Source of the DNA: Ophioderma brevispina
Taxonomy: Eukaryota > Echinodermata > Ophiuroidea > Amphilepidida > Ophiodermatidae
Assembly (NCBI GenBank): GCA_023653785.1
Contig: JAMKCH010014235.1
Location: forward strand, 62,001 to 126,000
DNA: 64,000 nucleotides
Direction of reading: 5' to 3'
The notes beneath the pieces are model-generated. The model was not told the DNA's origin, ran no database searches, and saw only the letters and a list, made by a program, of their open reading frames with translations. Positions 10,955 through 25,600 of the stretch are shown in pieces. The stretch's first letter is position 1; each line of letters begins with the position of its first letter. The translations under genes and the position numbers were made by a program.

Positions 10955-13900
10955 GTTGGCATAAATCATATCGCCATCTTAGACTTTCTGAGGACCTTAA
11001 ATTCTCCCTCGTTAGCAAGGATTCTTAGAAGAGAGTTCATAATTAAATTAGTTATCTTTTCCCAATGAGAGAGAGGCCGGATACTCACAAGCACTAATAA
11101 ACAAAATGTGCGCCCAGCCGGATATTCGGAGATACCCAGTGATTTGCTCCAATTAACGCCGTGCATGTCAATGGGAATCCGTGGACAAATCCGGTTTATC
11201 CCATTCATATTTTGCATTCTAATTAGGAAACTAACTTTCATAGACAGTGAAACCAGTACTTTGGGCTACTCCACAATAACACAAATAATTTGCCATCATT
11301 GTTAGAACCAACTAAAGACAGTGAACTTGAACTAATTTCGCCTTATAACTATGGCACTACAACCTGTAATAAACCCGGCTAATTAAAAATAGATGTTCTG
11401 CTGATTTTATTATATTCGTGCATTTGAGTGGGGATTTAAGCCAACATTTGTCATTTTTACTGGTCCATTTTCATATACACTTATTATTTCACAAGGGTCA
11501 ATTTCGTAGTTGATAATTATGTAGGGTGAATTTCGTCAGAATTTGCATAAGCTCTTTTTACAGTACAACCAAAGGAGTATCAAGGAGTATCATGAACATG
11601 TTCCAATTTCTTCAATGTTACAGACACTAAAGGGAGGAGTGCCCCTTTATTTCACAGTCACGGCACGCAACTCTGGTGGGGGTACAGCAACAGCAACATG
11701 CAGCATTCTGACCTATGACCTCACGCTACCTACAGGGCGAGTTGTCCCGGCATTTAGGACCACTAGCCACCCTCATATTTTGGAAGCATCGGCTGTGATT
11801 TATGATGACTCTGAGATAATCTCACAACTAGAAGCAGTTGGGTTTGGTAACGAGATATGGGGAGATCAGATTGTACCATGGACTGATGCAGAGAAAACCA
11901 AACGTACACACTCTGGGTCTGGAGGTAAAATGCTTTTTAACACACAAATACATTAGGCGATAACATTATATTGGTCCACAGGCTCGGCAATTATTTGGCT
12001 AGCAAGGCCAATTTCACTTTTACATCTTACCATAACATAAGTCTACTTTATTCAAATTAAGGTAATATTAATTTATGCCACTTACATCAAATGAAATGCA
12101 AATTGTTTTTACATAAATCGATTTGTTATTAAAATTTGCAACAACTATAATTTTTCAAACAAAAACATTAAAGACATCTGGTTCATTTTTTAGGATCTGC
12201 TTTGGATCAGTTTACTACTGAACGACTTGGACGTCTGCCTACAAAACCTCTCTCCTCTGGAAAAGAAATATCGGCAAATGACTGTGCCCAGACATGCCTG
12301 GATGTCTCAACACCACCAAAGTGTCTTAGTTTCAACTATGATTATGGTGAGAGTGGCACATGTGAAATACTGATTGAGATAGAGGGAGACAGTGTAAGCC
12401 TACATGAGGTATGTTTTAGTGAAATTTCTTATCATTTTTAGTGAAATTTCTTAGTCACTTTTTGAATGATTCGATTGCAGTATGGTGGTAAGATTTTTTC
12501 GAACGATTTGTTACCGGTTTTCGTTTTATTTTGCTCTAAAACTTTGGTACAAATAAATGGGTTTCACCAAAGTTCCCATGTTCATTTTAACGTAATCATT
12601 AAATGTCTAACATCTTAGATTTAAAAAACTCTCTAGGTCGCTTCAAAGAAGATATAGTGGTTTATCATTATCATGTCTCTGAATTTACATCCATCATCTC
12701 AGATCAAGCTAGAAACACTGACTCAATTTCGCAAAGTACTATAAAATATGTTCCTTACATCCCAGTTCCTCTAGATATCCGACTGATTGACATATCTAGA
12801 AATCATAGGGAGAGCGGGGGTAAGTTTAGCCACTTTTTTACATTTTTTATTTCATTCTCTCAGAAAATATAGTAGGAGGCAATGCAGTGGTGCAATGAAA
12901 TCATGTGTATGTTTTTGATTAAGGTATCACAAATTTTTGACCAACTTTTGCATTAATCCTTCATGAGATCCAAAATATTTGGTAAACTGCTCAACTTACC
13001 CCAAGGGTGGCGTAGTTGAGCCAGTAATCATGGGGGTAAGTTGAGCCATCCATAGAAATGCCCAATTATGTGTCATACATGAAACACTAAAACTTGTTAC
13101 AGTTACCATTAGTTTTTCTAAAGTTATGTTCACATATCACATTCTCAATAACACAATGAAGTGCCATTAATAAAGCTGCCATCCTTGTACTGGTAATTTG
13201 ACAAAAAATCATGTTTTAACAGAAAGTTAGCAAAAGTGCCAAAATGACTTTAGTGCAACATTCTAATTTGTATGTGCAAGTGATTCCAATTTACACTTGA
13301 GAAACCTGTGTTATGCAATGTACTCATAGATAGTATTTTAAATTGAACTAAGTTATCTCTTTCTAGAGGGGGTGGGCTCATCTTACCCTGTGGCTCACTT
13401 ACCCCTCTCTTGAAGGTTATTTTGGCAATGTTTAGCCAAGCAGTAGCATTCCGATACATCAGTGGACTAAAAGATGACTATAGTGGCCATAAATGCTGTT
13501 ACCTTTTCTATTGTTTTTTTCTTCGTTGAATTGGACGCTTTTCAAGCATATTCAAAATAAAATCAATTTTAAATGTTGAACATGTCCCCACGGGGCCGGT
13601 GGGACCTAAACCTCAGGTTCATTGTATAGGGTGTATTAAACCATGAGACCAATTTAAACAATTTTTTTATTTATTTCTTGTCTCTGCTGCCCTTAAATTT
13701 GCGTTTGACATTGTATTAACCCTCTCCATAAAAATAAAAACTGGAACCCCCTCCCCCCAGAATGCATGACACATTACGCATGTTTTTACATCAGGGTTGG
13801 GCTTTATGCTCTGCAAGAACAGTTTTTGCCAGAAACGGTTTTAACCTGGTTTAAACCGGTACATCATGATCTACCGTTTCCGTGTGACTGAGTGTCCTAC

Positions 13901-16581
13901 CACCATCTGTCTATTGTGTTCCTCCATTGCAGTGCTGTACGCATCATTTTTTTTTTCAACACACTGTACTCAAAGGTCTCGTCCTACAAGGTCACGGTTT
14001 ATTCCGTACATGTTGCTAGTAGCTAGTCACTCGTCTGTTGGGGGACCCCTTTTCTTCTTACAACCGGCATAAACTGGTTTAAAAAAACCGGCCGAAAACT
14101 AGGAAATGTCTGAGGTGGAGTGAGGGTGGTCAATGCAAAGCATTTAGGTATGGTCATCTAAAAGGCCCTCTTAACTTATCGAATGTCACCATGCCTTTCA
14201 TTATTTTATTTTTGAAAAAAGAACACTTTTATCTCATTTTTTGCAGAAAAAAATGTGAAATTAAAAAAAAAAAAAATAAAATGGAAATTATGTTCAAATG
14301 CATTTGGCCACTTAAGCCCCCTATTACCTATTTTGTGACTGGTCACATATACAAATTGTGTACAACTAATAAGTTACATTGTTTTGCAGGGCTTAGTTTC
14401 CTTTACTTTGATTTTGTTCACACATTTTTATATGGAATATCACCCAGAAATTAAAAACTTTTCGAAATTCCACAATTAAATCATAACATACATTTGCAAT
14501 TGTTGGAAATATCCACCAAGATTTGACACATTTGATGATGACATGTAACTATATAGTTAGTAAAAATCACCTAGAGTGCATGGGATGTGGGCCTACACTT
14601 ACTAGTTGACTCATGTGAAGTCTGTCAAAAGGATCTTAATCTTGAAGATTCAAAAGATAAAGTAGAACTAAACTTCTGCCATTTACTCCATAATTTTGAC
14701 TTTGTAATCATTGCTAAATTACTGAATTTACTGGTACAATACAATACATACATTATACATGTCCAAAACTGAGTTGGTGTCATCTATATGGAGTCTCTGG
14801 ACATTAAAAAAAATATACAGGCTCAACAAATATAAGAGAATAACCATTGGGCGGTTTGAGATTCTAAAAAGTAAAACAACTAAAATAAAGTTCCAAGTTT
14901 AGTTGTGTTTGTAGAACAGGTTGCCATAGTGTTTGTCGGAGGCTCTAAGGTTATGAGTCAAGTATGGTTCTAGATCAAACTGTTATAGTATCATATAATA
15001 AAAAGCCAGAAGTTGTGTTGACTGGACTTTCAACCACTTATGTTCGTAATTTTTATTTTGACTTCTACAGAGTAATATAAACCCAACTGTACAATTTTTT
15101 ACAAATTTCAAAAAGCCATTTTGAGAACAAAAAAACACCCGGTTTTATACCGCCACCCTGTTTACATTATACCTACTCCACATTTATGGCATTTAAAATA
15201 TATTATTTCTCATGTATTTGTCTTTGTAACCTCTAGGCCCGATCCTGTCTACATGACTCCGCATCTTATGCGTATCCTTCCTTAAAATTATTACTTATCA
15301 CAAGAGCACCGTAAACACTTGCCTAAAACTGAAAAAAGTCTCTCAAGAGAAAATGGCAATAGATGAGTTCCAAAATTATTATTTGTGATTTACATGTAAA
15401 CTTTCAGGCTGGATATTTCCACCACCATTTTGAACGAACCCCCTGGGGGGGGGGGGTTTTTTTTTGTAGGCACGCCGTTGAGTTCATGTCACAACTCATT
15501 GTCGCATCCACACAAACCTATACATTACAACCTTCACCTAATCAACTATGTGGGCTATCAGAACATAAATATCGATCCCTTCCTATTCGGTAGTATTTTA
15601 CAACCGCCTGCACCAGGTCCACTTTAGCATATCATCAGAGAGGACTTTACTCACGAGTCCGTGTACTGCTGGTGTACGGGTACACCCAAGTGGTTAGATC
15701 ACGTGGGTTGTGAGCGCAAACACCTAAGCAAACCCACATGTAAGGCAATATTTATACCTTATTCGTAACTTTACTGATTGCTTATATTAAAAGCGTCAGA
15801 ACAGCAAACAAGAAGGTCCCAACAAACCTAAAGTTTAAAACACACCGGAATCCAAATGGATTCGAAGAGACTAGGAGAACACTACATTACAATATATAAA
15901 ACACAATTCCAACTGAACTTGTGCAGGATGAAACCACTAAAACAGAAAAGAAAAACAAACGACTTTTCGACACTATAAAAAATGCCATTCAAGGACGACA
16001 AGGAATGACATACTTCACCGAGGTATAATACCAGTGACTTATTTCTCGAACTTGCCGATACCGAGACGCGAACCCGTGCCCCATGATCCATAGTTTATAG
16101 TTTTTTTAAAACGCGATAAATCCATTTTTTAAAGGTGCTTGTTCCGATTTATGTGTATTTTGTTCTCCTACTTGATATGAAGGCATGGCACTCGCACATA
16201 CACTCCATCAAGTACCGTGGGTAAACAAACTTGAGGTTTTGATGTCAGATTAATAATGCACCTTTGCAAAACATGTTCAATACTGTGCTAACTGCTAATA
16301 TTGAATGGTTCCACTAAACGGCGGTTTTGTTGTTTATATCTTGGGTAATGCAATCTTGAGGGCGCAAATTCAGGAGACGATGAAAAAATACAGCTTTCAT
16401 CTGATACAAATCGATGAGTACTGTCCGGGTAAATCAGGGGGGTCCGCAAAGACGATCGAACACACGCACCTTTATATCAACATGGTGGATAAATTTTTAA
16501 CAATATGTCGTATTGCTGTATCTTCCTGATACAGACTATTTCTTTATTCATTGTGTGTGTTGGGGTGTGTGTGTGGTTATG

Positions 16582-16612
<31 letters not shown>

Positions 16613-19600
16613 TGTGTGTGGTTGTGTGTGTGTGTGTGTAAACAACGGCTGTCCGACATAAGCAATATGTACAACCATAAAAATGATCTTGATTTAAAAA
16701 ATGCTACGTGTAGCTTAATTACAACCCCGTAAGCCTTTCTTCACGTCACCTTCGTTGCGTACCCCCTGTCAAATCCAGCTGATTGGATGGTCCAGGCTCT
16801 ATGACTGTTTTCAATGGACACAAAGACCTTATAGATACACTGTATACTATAGCCAACAAATTTATTCTGGTAAGTCTACTAGAGCTATATTGGAGGAAAA
16901 TTGGTCAATATTAATTTGATATGAAGTATTAGCTCATCAACTCAGGCTGTAATCTGCAGATCATTTGCGGTAATATTTTGGAGGTAAATGGGTTTTTAAG
17001 AGGTGTATTTTAAGTAATTATGTAAAAGAGAATACTTCTTTGCGTTTAGAAATACCAAAGTTCCAAAGTTACACTAACTCTTATAGAGTGGACCATCAGT
17101 TAGTAATTGTATATCTAGCATCTGACCCCGCAATTGGCGTTCACGATTGAAGGAGACTTGTGTGAATAACCTTGAAAGCAACGATAACCATGCTGATAAA
17201 AAAGTCCCATGAAACAGATGACGTTTTAAAAAAAATAGGGATCTACTCTGAAAACGTCAAGCACAGAATAGGAAGTTTTGGGTAGTCTGCAAAATCTCAG
17301 TGACATGTGTAAATCAATGGGCATCTCTAGATCAACAAAGCAAGTTCCATATAATCCTAATCCTGCCAATCTTGATGCATAACGTCTGAAACATGGACCC
17401 TGAAAATAGGAAAGACCCAAACGGACATTGTGGGAGTGAACAGACTTGACAAGATTAGAACATCACTTCAGGAAAACACTGGGACCTAAACAGACATAGA
17501 AATCTAATAGCCGGCCACAAAAGACTTGCAATACTATCAATGCTTGAATAGCCAATGACAAATAATTTCATAAAAGATATTGGCACAGCCTTATAATTTT
17601 TAACATCAATGCAAAACGCAGACGAAGTGGCGCCATAAAGTATGTAAATCACGTGACTCACCTATTTTTGCATGGCTAAAGACAACTGTTAAAAGGTCAA
17701 GGGTCAATCAGAGTCTAGGTCGTCCAATAACCTGATAATATCTGCCTCTCAATTGTCCACGATTCAATACTCGAATATGGAAATGTCCAGAATTAACAGC
17801 ATATAGAGACCAAGATAATCTTTTGAAAAAGTAAATGATCCCTTTCCTGAAACAACTCCATTGCCATAGTAGAAGTTCTATTCCAGGCTGATGTTATACG
17901 TCCTTAATGTGCTAATCTAATATCTTCATGACATTAAACATCCTTGTTTGATCGACTCCAAGTCACATCAGTACACTAAAATCGGCTGCACTCGCCAATA
18001 GTTCTCCCAAACTGTGATAGACGTCCCATGTTAACTTTCATGTCACTACCTTTGTTCAAAACAGGGGTGGAACTCACCATTGTTCAAATATGTACTTGTT
18101 TTCTTGTATTCTCTTGCTTAAATGGCACTTTATTTCATATATAATCATGTATATGTTCATGTATTTTTGTGTTTTGCATAAAAATAGTCATATGCAATTT
18201 AAAACGGCTGCTCACACCTTTCCGGAAATTAAGGATATTAATATTTTCTTGCCATTCCCTAACATTATAATGTTCAATTATTGCCATTTTTATTATTGGT
18301 ATGCAGCAAATTGGCATGGATTCCATGACAATGAGACCGGAATTTTAGGATACATGTGGTCAGTAGGTACCGATGTCTGTCTAGAGAATGTTGTCGACTA
18401 CAAAGATCCACACTCGCACCTCTTTGACACATCTGAATGGACACATGAAGGATTGGAAATGGATCTCTCATTACCAGGTTTGTTGAAAGTTCCCATTTCG
18501 TAGTTTAAATATAGGACCTAATCAATCAGTAAGATCAGGACAACAGAAACTTTTTCGAACCAGAACCGTGCGGAACCGGCTGGCAACCAGTTGTTGAGTT
18601 ATGAAGTCGCCCCAGAAAAAAAAAGCATCTATTGAAAAAGAAACCATTAAGAAACATTAAGAAACTATTATTACCACTCTGCTGGAAATTTCAAACAACG
18701 AGTTTAAAGATTAAACATTTACCACGAAGGTCAACATTTTAAAATTCACCGAAGCTATGGTGATAATTAAACAAGATTGACCTTATCCAAAAAAGTGAGG
18801 AGGGAGGGCTAAGGGAATCTGATAATTTATTTTATGCGGCCTTAACAAACAAAGGAAATACAATTATTACTATTAATGGAGAAAGACGGTTTAATATCAG
18901 GTGAGAACAAAATAATTTGAAAATTATTTCAACATAAAAGTGCAGTAGTTTGCATTGGAGCAATGTTTGACGCACAATTTGACGTGTACACAATGTGAAC
19001 GCTTTTGATAATAAATATTATCTAAATACAGATGGCGCTTATTATTCGTCAGTGAGGGCACTGAATATGGTGGAGTTTGGTGGACCGATGGCCCTCACAG
19101 TATGCCATTCTACACCTCTAATTATTGATAACACTCGACCTTTCTTGCATTCTCTCTCCAATGTAACCTACGACTCGACACTTTATTTAACTGGAGTAAC
19201 CATCAATGCTTCGTAAGTATTCATAGTAGACATTTCTAGCGGTACAATATCATTCATCTGTTAAAACAATTTATCAGGAATATGCCTTTTCATTAACTTT
19301 TAAGGACTTTTGGTTAACAGATAATACAAAGTTGATTTTCTTGGTCTAAATTGGTCAAAATACATACTCTAGTAAGAATAATCTCAGAGGTACATTATTT
19401 TCCATTGAGTATAATGTTATGACAACCGTACATGGCTTTTGCCGGTTGATAACAGAAAATATCGCCCTCGCCAAGAAAATATCAGGCTCGTCTTCGACTG
19501 GCCCGATATTTGAACCAGGCTCGGGCGATATTTTCTGTTATCAACCACATACATACATACATACATACAATTTCTTATAAAGCGCAACATCCAGAAAAAC

Positions 19601-19636
19601 AAATTTCAGTGATCAAGGCGCTGTATGGCAAACAAG

Positions 19637-19671
<35 letters not shown>

Positions 19672-22600
19672 CATTTCTAGCGGTACAATATCATTCATCT
19701 GTTAAAACAATTTATCAGGAATATGCCTTTTCATTAACTTTTAAGGACTTTTGGTTAACAGATAATACAAAGTTGATTTTCTTTGGTCTAAATTGGTCAA
19801 AATACATACTCTAGTAAGAATAATCTCAGAGGTACATTATTTTCCATTGAGTATAATGTTATGACAACCGTACATGGCTATTGCCGGTTGATAACAGAAA
19901 ATATCGCCCTCGCCAAGAAAATATCAGGCTCGTCTTCGACTGGCCCGATATTTGAACCAGGCTCGGGCGATATTTTCTGTTATCAACCACAACTGTCCAA
20001 TATATTATATAAATATTAGCCTCTTTTTTTTTCTTGCAGGATATCTCTCAAAGTTCAATACGTATATATTACCTATATCTAGGCACACATTTTAAAAGAA
20101 TTCAGAGATGGAAATATGACTAATATAATAAAATTGGGGGTGTTCTTCCTACTACTATGGGTCTAACCCTTTTTGGTTTGTTATGATTTTCCCAGTGATC
20201 CAGAATCAGGTCTCAGTGGCTTCCATTTTGGTCTAGGAAGGAGTCGTCGTGACGTTAGCCTGTTGGAATGGATTGCCTTCCCTGCACTGGAATTTTACCT
20301 TCATAAATTCCAGATTCCGGATGGAGCACTTGCCTGGATTAAAATAAGAGCAGTTAATAATGGTAACGTATATAATACAACATTGGGGCCCGATTGCAGT
20401 AATTCGGGGTGCATTCCTAGTCTAGTAAACCTATCTTGATAGTTCGCCGACTTATGGATATGTTACTAGAGGTACGCTGAAATTGTTTTCTTGAAATGTC
20501 ACATTCTTACCGCTCATATCAAATTTAAGTGGAAAAAATGTCAAAAACGGGAATTTAGGGATATTTTGCATTTAGGTACACCCAGTGCTGTAGCCACAAA
20601 ATCTTGCATTAGTATCGAACATCATTCGCCCTCCCTCCCCATGCTTTATACTAACCATTTTTACTTGTAGGTTTTTAAAAGTCCTAGAAAGCAGTCGTAT
20701 TGGTCACAATATTTGGTTTCTCGCATGTTCAAAAGACAGAAATGTCAGACACGAGTTTCTAATGGTCGAAAATATATCTCACAAATACATTAATTGTGCA
20801 TGCATATGGTAATTTGAAGGTTTTATCATTGAAGGCATCCATGTTGGTCGCCATCTAGAATTTGAGCATGTTACCAAAACAGAAATGTCAAATACGAGTT
20901 TATGGTCAAAGAAATACATCCCACAATTTCGTTTACACCTATATGGTATTTGAGCTAAGCAGGACATGTGTTGAATAATAATGTAAGAATTTTTGATATC
21001 TGATTGTTGTTATTGTAAAGTCTTGAATTTTATTCCCAAAGTGTAATCAATGAAAGGTATGCAAACCACGTTGTTGAACGTAAAGCCAGGGATACTCGAG
21101 GATCACTATTAAACTTGTTTGGTCTTTCACTTCGGGTACCTTCAAATTCTGCTATTGGAATTCGAACGCGTGAAAGGAATTAGATGACAACATACCCAAA
21201 TCTTTGTGGGACATTCCATTGCAATAAACAGGACCAGAAAAAGAATACACTCCCAGTAACATTCATTTGGGAAACTATTGATTATCAATCAGTGTCAGGG
21301 AATAGATTCACACCAGTCACCGGAAATTTTCTATTACTCTCTGATAAATCAATAGCACCACAAATGATTTCATGCACCCAACCCAGATTGAATGCTTTCT
21401 GTCCCTCCTTGTAGACTTGACACAAAAGGCACTCAAGGTCTATTTGAATTTCCTGGGAAACTGTAAAGCAATTATTTTTTTTTCCTATGATAAGCTGATA
21501 CAAACAGGGGAGTACTACAGTAATAAATGTTTTAAATACAACCAGTGTTTCTATGAAAAATCGCTCAATTTGATTAGACTCGCCCTGAATATTACAAGTG
21601 TGTTCCAATGTGGCACTAAACTGTCCTCATAATTACAGTCGGATCTTCGAACTATCGGAGTGGCTGATGATTATTCTTGTTGATATGAGTCCACCAATTG
21701 CAGGGCATATATAGATGGACCAGATATGGAAAAAGACCTGCATTAACAAAAGACGATGGAGGTAAGGGACGGAAACATTATACTTCGATTCATCTGATAT
21801 GTGACCCCGTACCATTCTTGCGAGGTGAAAAAAATCAAATGAGCGCAGGGACTTCTGTTAATCATGTTTTGTGAGGCAATGTTAAGGCCTGAATACACTA
21901 TAGCGTTTCCATCAGAATGAAATGGGATTTTAGAGCAGGTGGAGGGAGTTAAATGTCCGGAGTGCCCTCCAAGATAATCCGGTGTGGCACGTGCATTTGA
22001 ATTCTTACATTTTCCCTCTCGACGTATTGGAATATGTGCAAAACTCCAGGGGGACGAACGTATCAACGCGAATCATATAGGTATCCGGGAGAAATGGAAA
22101 TGGATCTATTACGGGGCCAATGGTTTGCGTGGGGCTTTTTTTAATTTGGGGGGCAAACAACCATAAGTGAATTCTACTGGTGTTCATCAATCGGAACACA
22201 AATGTCCATTTTAAACATTAAGTTAAACAGAGGGGGGCAATTCAAATTAATGCTAATGAACCGGAGGAAAGTCTCCTAGGAGAGGGTAAAATATCACGTC
22301 CCCTTGGTAAGACGAGGGTTAAACGTTCTCGGTAGATCCAGTGCAATCTCTATCCGGTGTTCCTTCGCAGATCATATTTGGCCAGATATTGGCCACATGT
22401 AAGTAAAGTTATGACCATGTAATCAACTTTCTTAAAAAGTTTTATTTGGTGTTTATCTTGACTCAACTGATCTGTGGAAACTGGCACAACTTTAATTGAT
22501 CCACAATCGGCCATTTTTCTGTCATGTGGATGGGGAATGGTGCGGGGCCAGGTTTGACAATAATTCTAGCCCCTTGAGTTACCCAGTGCAACACATAAGT

Positions 22601-25600
22601 ACTGTGGTCAGGTGATTTGCAACATAATGTGGAGTATTACACTACATTGGTCGCATACATGGCGGTAACGATAAATCAATGTCACGCATCATCAGATGGA
22701 GGTAAAGCTTAAAAGCTACACCTTTCTTGTGAGCGTAATTAGGCCAATTGTAGCCAACTCATAAACATTATAAAGGACTATATGAAACGAAGCATGGTCT
22801 GAGTTGTATAAGTGCATGGTATTTTCGACAATATGCGAGACAGAGAGGTAACCACAGTATTTTTTTCTAAAAATCAGGATTAAATTGGTATCGTTGTACG
22901 GAAAAGATTAAGGATAGGTTGGGTTAGGTCTTAAAGGTCATATTTAGGCATAAGAAAAGTAGTGAATGAGAAGACTCTAATATTAAGTCACCATATTCGT
23001 ATGAATAGGCAGCATCAATCTTCTATGAATTACTCGAGGTTGACATCATAGCAAGGTTCATCCTTCCCTGACCAAAAATACCCAATATCATGGTCATCTT
23101 AAAGTATAATAGATGAGTGAGGACCTAATTAACAGTTCCAGGCTTGTCCATTCATCGTGAGAGGTAAGAGGATTATTTAAGTGCCAGAGGTAAACAAATT
23201 TATGGTTACTCATATCAATGTACTGTAAGAATAAGCTATGCCATGATGAAGATTGTATGAAGTCCACTTCCAAAGATTCAACTGAAGTTTCAATTGGACT
23301 ATCAGGGTGAAACATCAGTAAATTATTTAATTAAACGTTTAATTAATTTGTACACAAAACTTACATTGGCGCTGTAAAAACAATTTTTCCTCATATGGGA
23401 TCTATATACCTTTCTTAGTACCAGTTTCCGTTATCACAGCATAAGAGAAATAATTGCATTTTATAATCAAAAACACACACCATCATCGACTTGAATTGAA
23501 TTCTACGTGTCAGCCAATGAATTGAATAGTGAATGAATTCGTTGTATCCAAGCAGGTCATAGCGTGCGATGCTATCATTAGTATTACGCAGCTCAGACTA
23601 CACTGTTAACAAATTTCCGTAAATTAAGAAAACAGATTTTCCGTAAATACGGCAAAATTCGGTTTACAAAAACAATAAAAATAAAAAACAAAAAACATAA
23701 AAAAATGTTAATTTACGGAAATAATTAAAAAATTTTGGCAGCAATATTCCGGATTTTTTTTTTTGGTTCCGTAATTTCAAATTACGGAAAAATTCTGTTA
23801 AAATACACATTTTTTTTTCCATAATATGAGACAAATTTCTGTTAAAATTACTTCAAATTTCCGTTAATTGACAGATATTCTGTAAATTTACCCTAAAAAT
23901 GACTGGAAATACTGCGGCCAGAAATTCCTCAAAATTTACGGAAACTTTTTTAACCGTGATACAACAAACATTCATACCATCAACACGAAACGTGTGCTGT
24001 TCAGATTCATGCCTTATTGATATTAACATCAACATATGATCAGTAGGCCTAGTCTCCAATAGGACATTGCTACATAAATTATCCATCCAACATGTCCTCA
24101 CTGGATTGTACTTGGGGTCCCCCCAGCTGACAGTTACACCTCTCTGAGTTCTCTTCTTTCATCCTTCATCTAGCTTTTTACCATATCCTGCAACTGGGGG
24201 GATAATTCGGCACAGAATATCCAGTATCCGCAACGAACGAAACCCTTGCTTATACATTTAGCTAAATATCCGATTGAATGACAACGACACATTCTCTTAT
24301 AAGTTTATGTGAACATGATACGTCCTTTGCAACCTCAACCACCTCCTTACCATTAACATCTATCGTATACGGTATTCATTGTTCCATAGTCATCAGATGC
24401 GGAAATCTTTCCGACATTCTAAACTATGTCTTGGGCGGGGTCCCTTATAACGCGACTAAGTTTTCATTGGCCATTCCATCCAACCGGTACTAAGATTAGC
24501 GCAAAGCGGATTGTGAGTTTTCTTGACATCCTCCCGGCCAAGTATGGCGTTAGTCTTTTATATATGATCATTTGGTAAGAAGAATCATTTCCAGTAAGCC
24601 GATTCTGTGCAGTAACTTTATACTGTGGCCACAAGAAGTACAATGCACTTGAGTTTAGTGGCTCGAATCTCAATGCTCATTTTTCAATTCGACCCCGCGT
24701 GGTCGACTACCCTTTGGCGGTGCAAGCTAACGATATACGTAATAAAGCGCAATACACGTAGCAATGACAGATATAACCCACATACTCGAACACTAATGGT
24801 AATTGGCTAACTTCGTTTCCGCGGGATGAACCCATGTTCTGGCGGAGTTGGCCAACCATACACGCAATGATGATTGAGAGAGAGTGCGCAATTGGTCGCC
24901 GAATTCTGCCCGCGACTATAGTAGCTAAGCCACTGACTGGCAATGGCTTTCCTATAATTCCAAATTGTAATAATTTGGAAGCAGAAGGCATTAATTATTC
25001 TTCTGCAACATTAAAATATTAATTATTTGGACAACTTTAGAATATTAATTTCTATTGAGTAAAATTGAGCATATCCTCCCACAATGCTTGGAATTTATAA
25101 ATGAGCCTCACGGTCATCTTGGGAGGGGTATTATCCAACATTGCCTATATGAGACTAGAAAGAACCAAAAAAGTATCCCAATTTTACCAAAATTGTAAAG
25201 AGGGCGTGTGTGCTCATATCTTGTCATGAATTTCCCGCTCTGCTTGTGTGTGTCACGACGCATTGAATTGCATCATCCAATTTGGGTCAAGTCTGTCATG
25301 TAACAGGTGTACCATATGTGGCATTTGTCTTGTCTAGTAATGAAGACAATGTTTTCACTAGTATAAAGACCACTTTCAAGACCACATTCAATCTCGTCAT
25401 GGAATGATGAGGATATTAAAATTACATTGTGATCTATTTCAATCAATCATCAGATGTGAAAAAAGATGTTTAGGCGTAGGTTTAATTTTTGTAAAACAGC
25501 AATGCTTGAACACAAAAGATATATACGGGCGAATAGATATTACTTTTTGTATTGTATTATTTTGAAGTAACTCTTTGATTACTTCTCATTTGTGTTATTG

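Larger units (their letters stand above)
12820..18306. other. Long intronic stretch, 5.5 kb
   Basis: Apart from the MITE at its left end, this contains an A-tract at about 14,263-14,280, a G-run near 15,441, a minus-orientation tRNA-like repeat near 16,030-16,090 and the GT microsatellite at 16.55 kb. At least one exon linking the PAN-like exon to the 18.3-kb exon should lie here, but I could not identify it. Confidence 0.4.

Noticed and set aside
16477..16732. ORFs rich in TH or VC repeats
   Set aside because: Translation of the GT microsatellite on both strands.
21285..22199. Overlapping ORFs of 60-107 codons on both strands
   Set aside because: Mutually overlapping frames with no module signatures or splice-site agreement; treated as chance frames in an intron.
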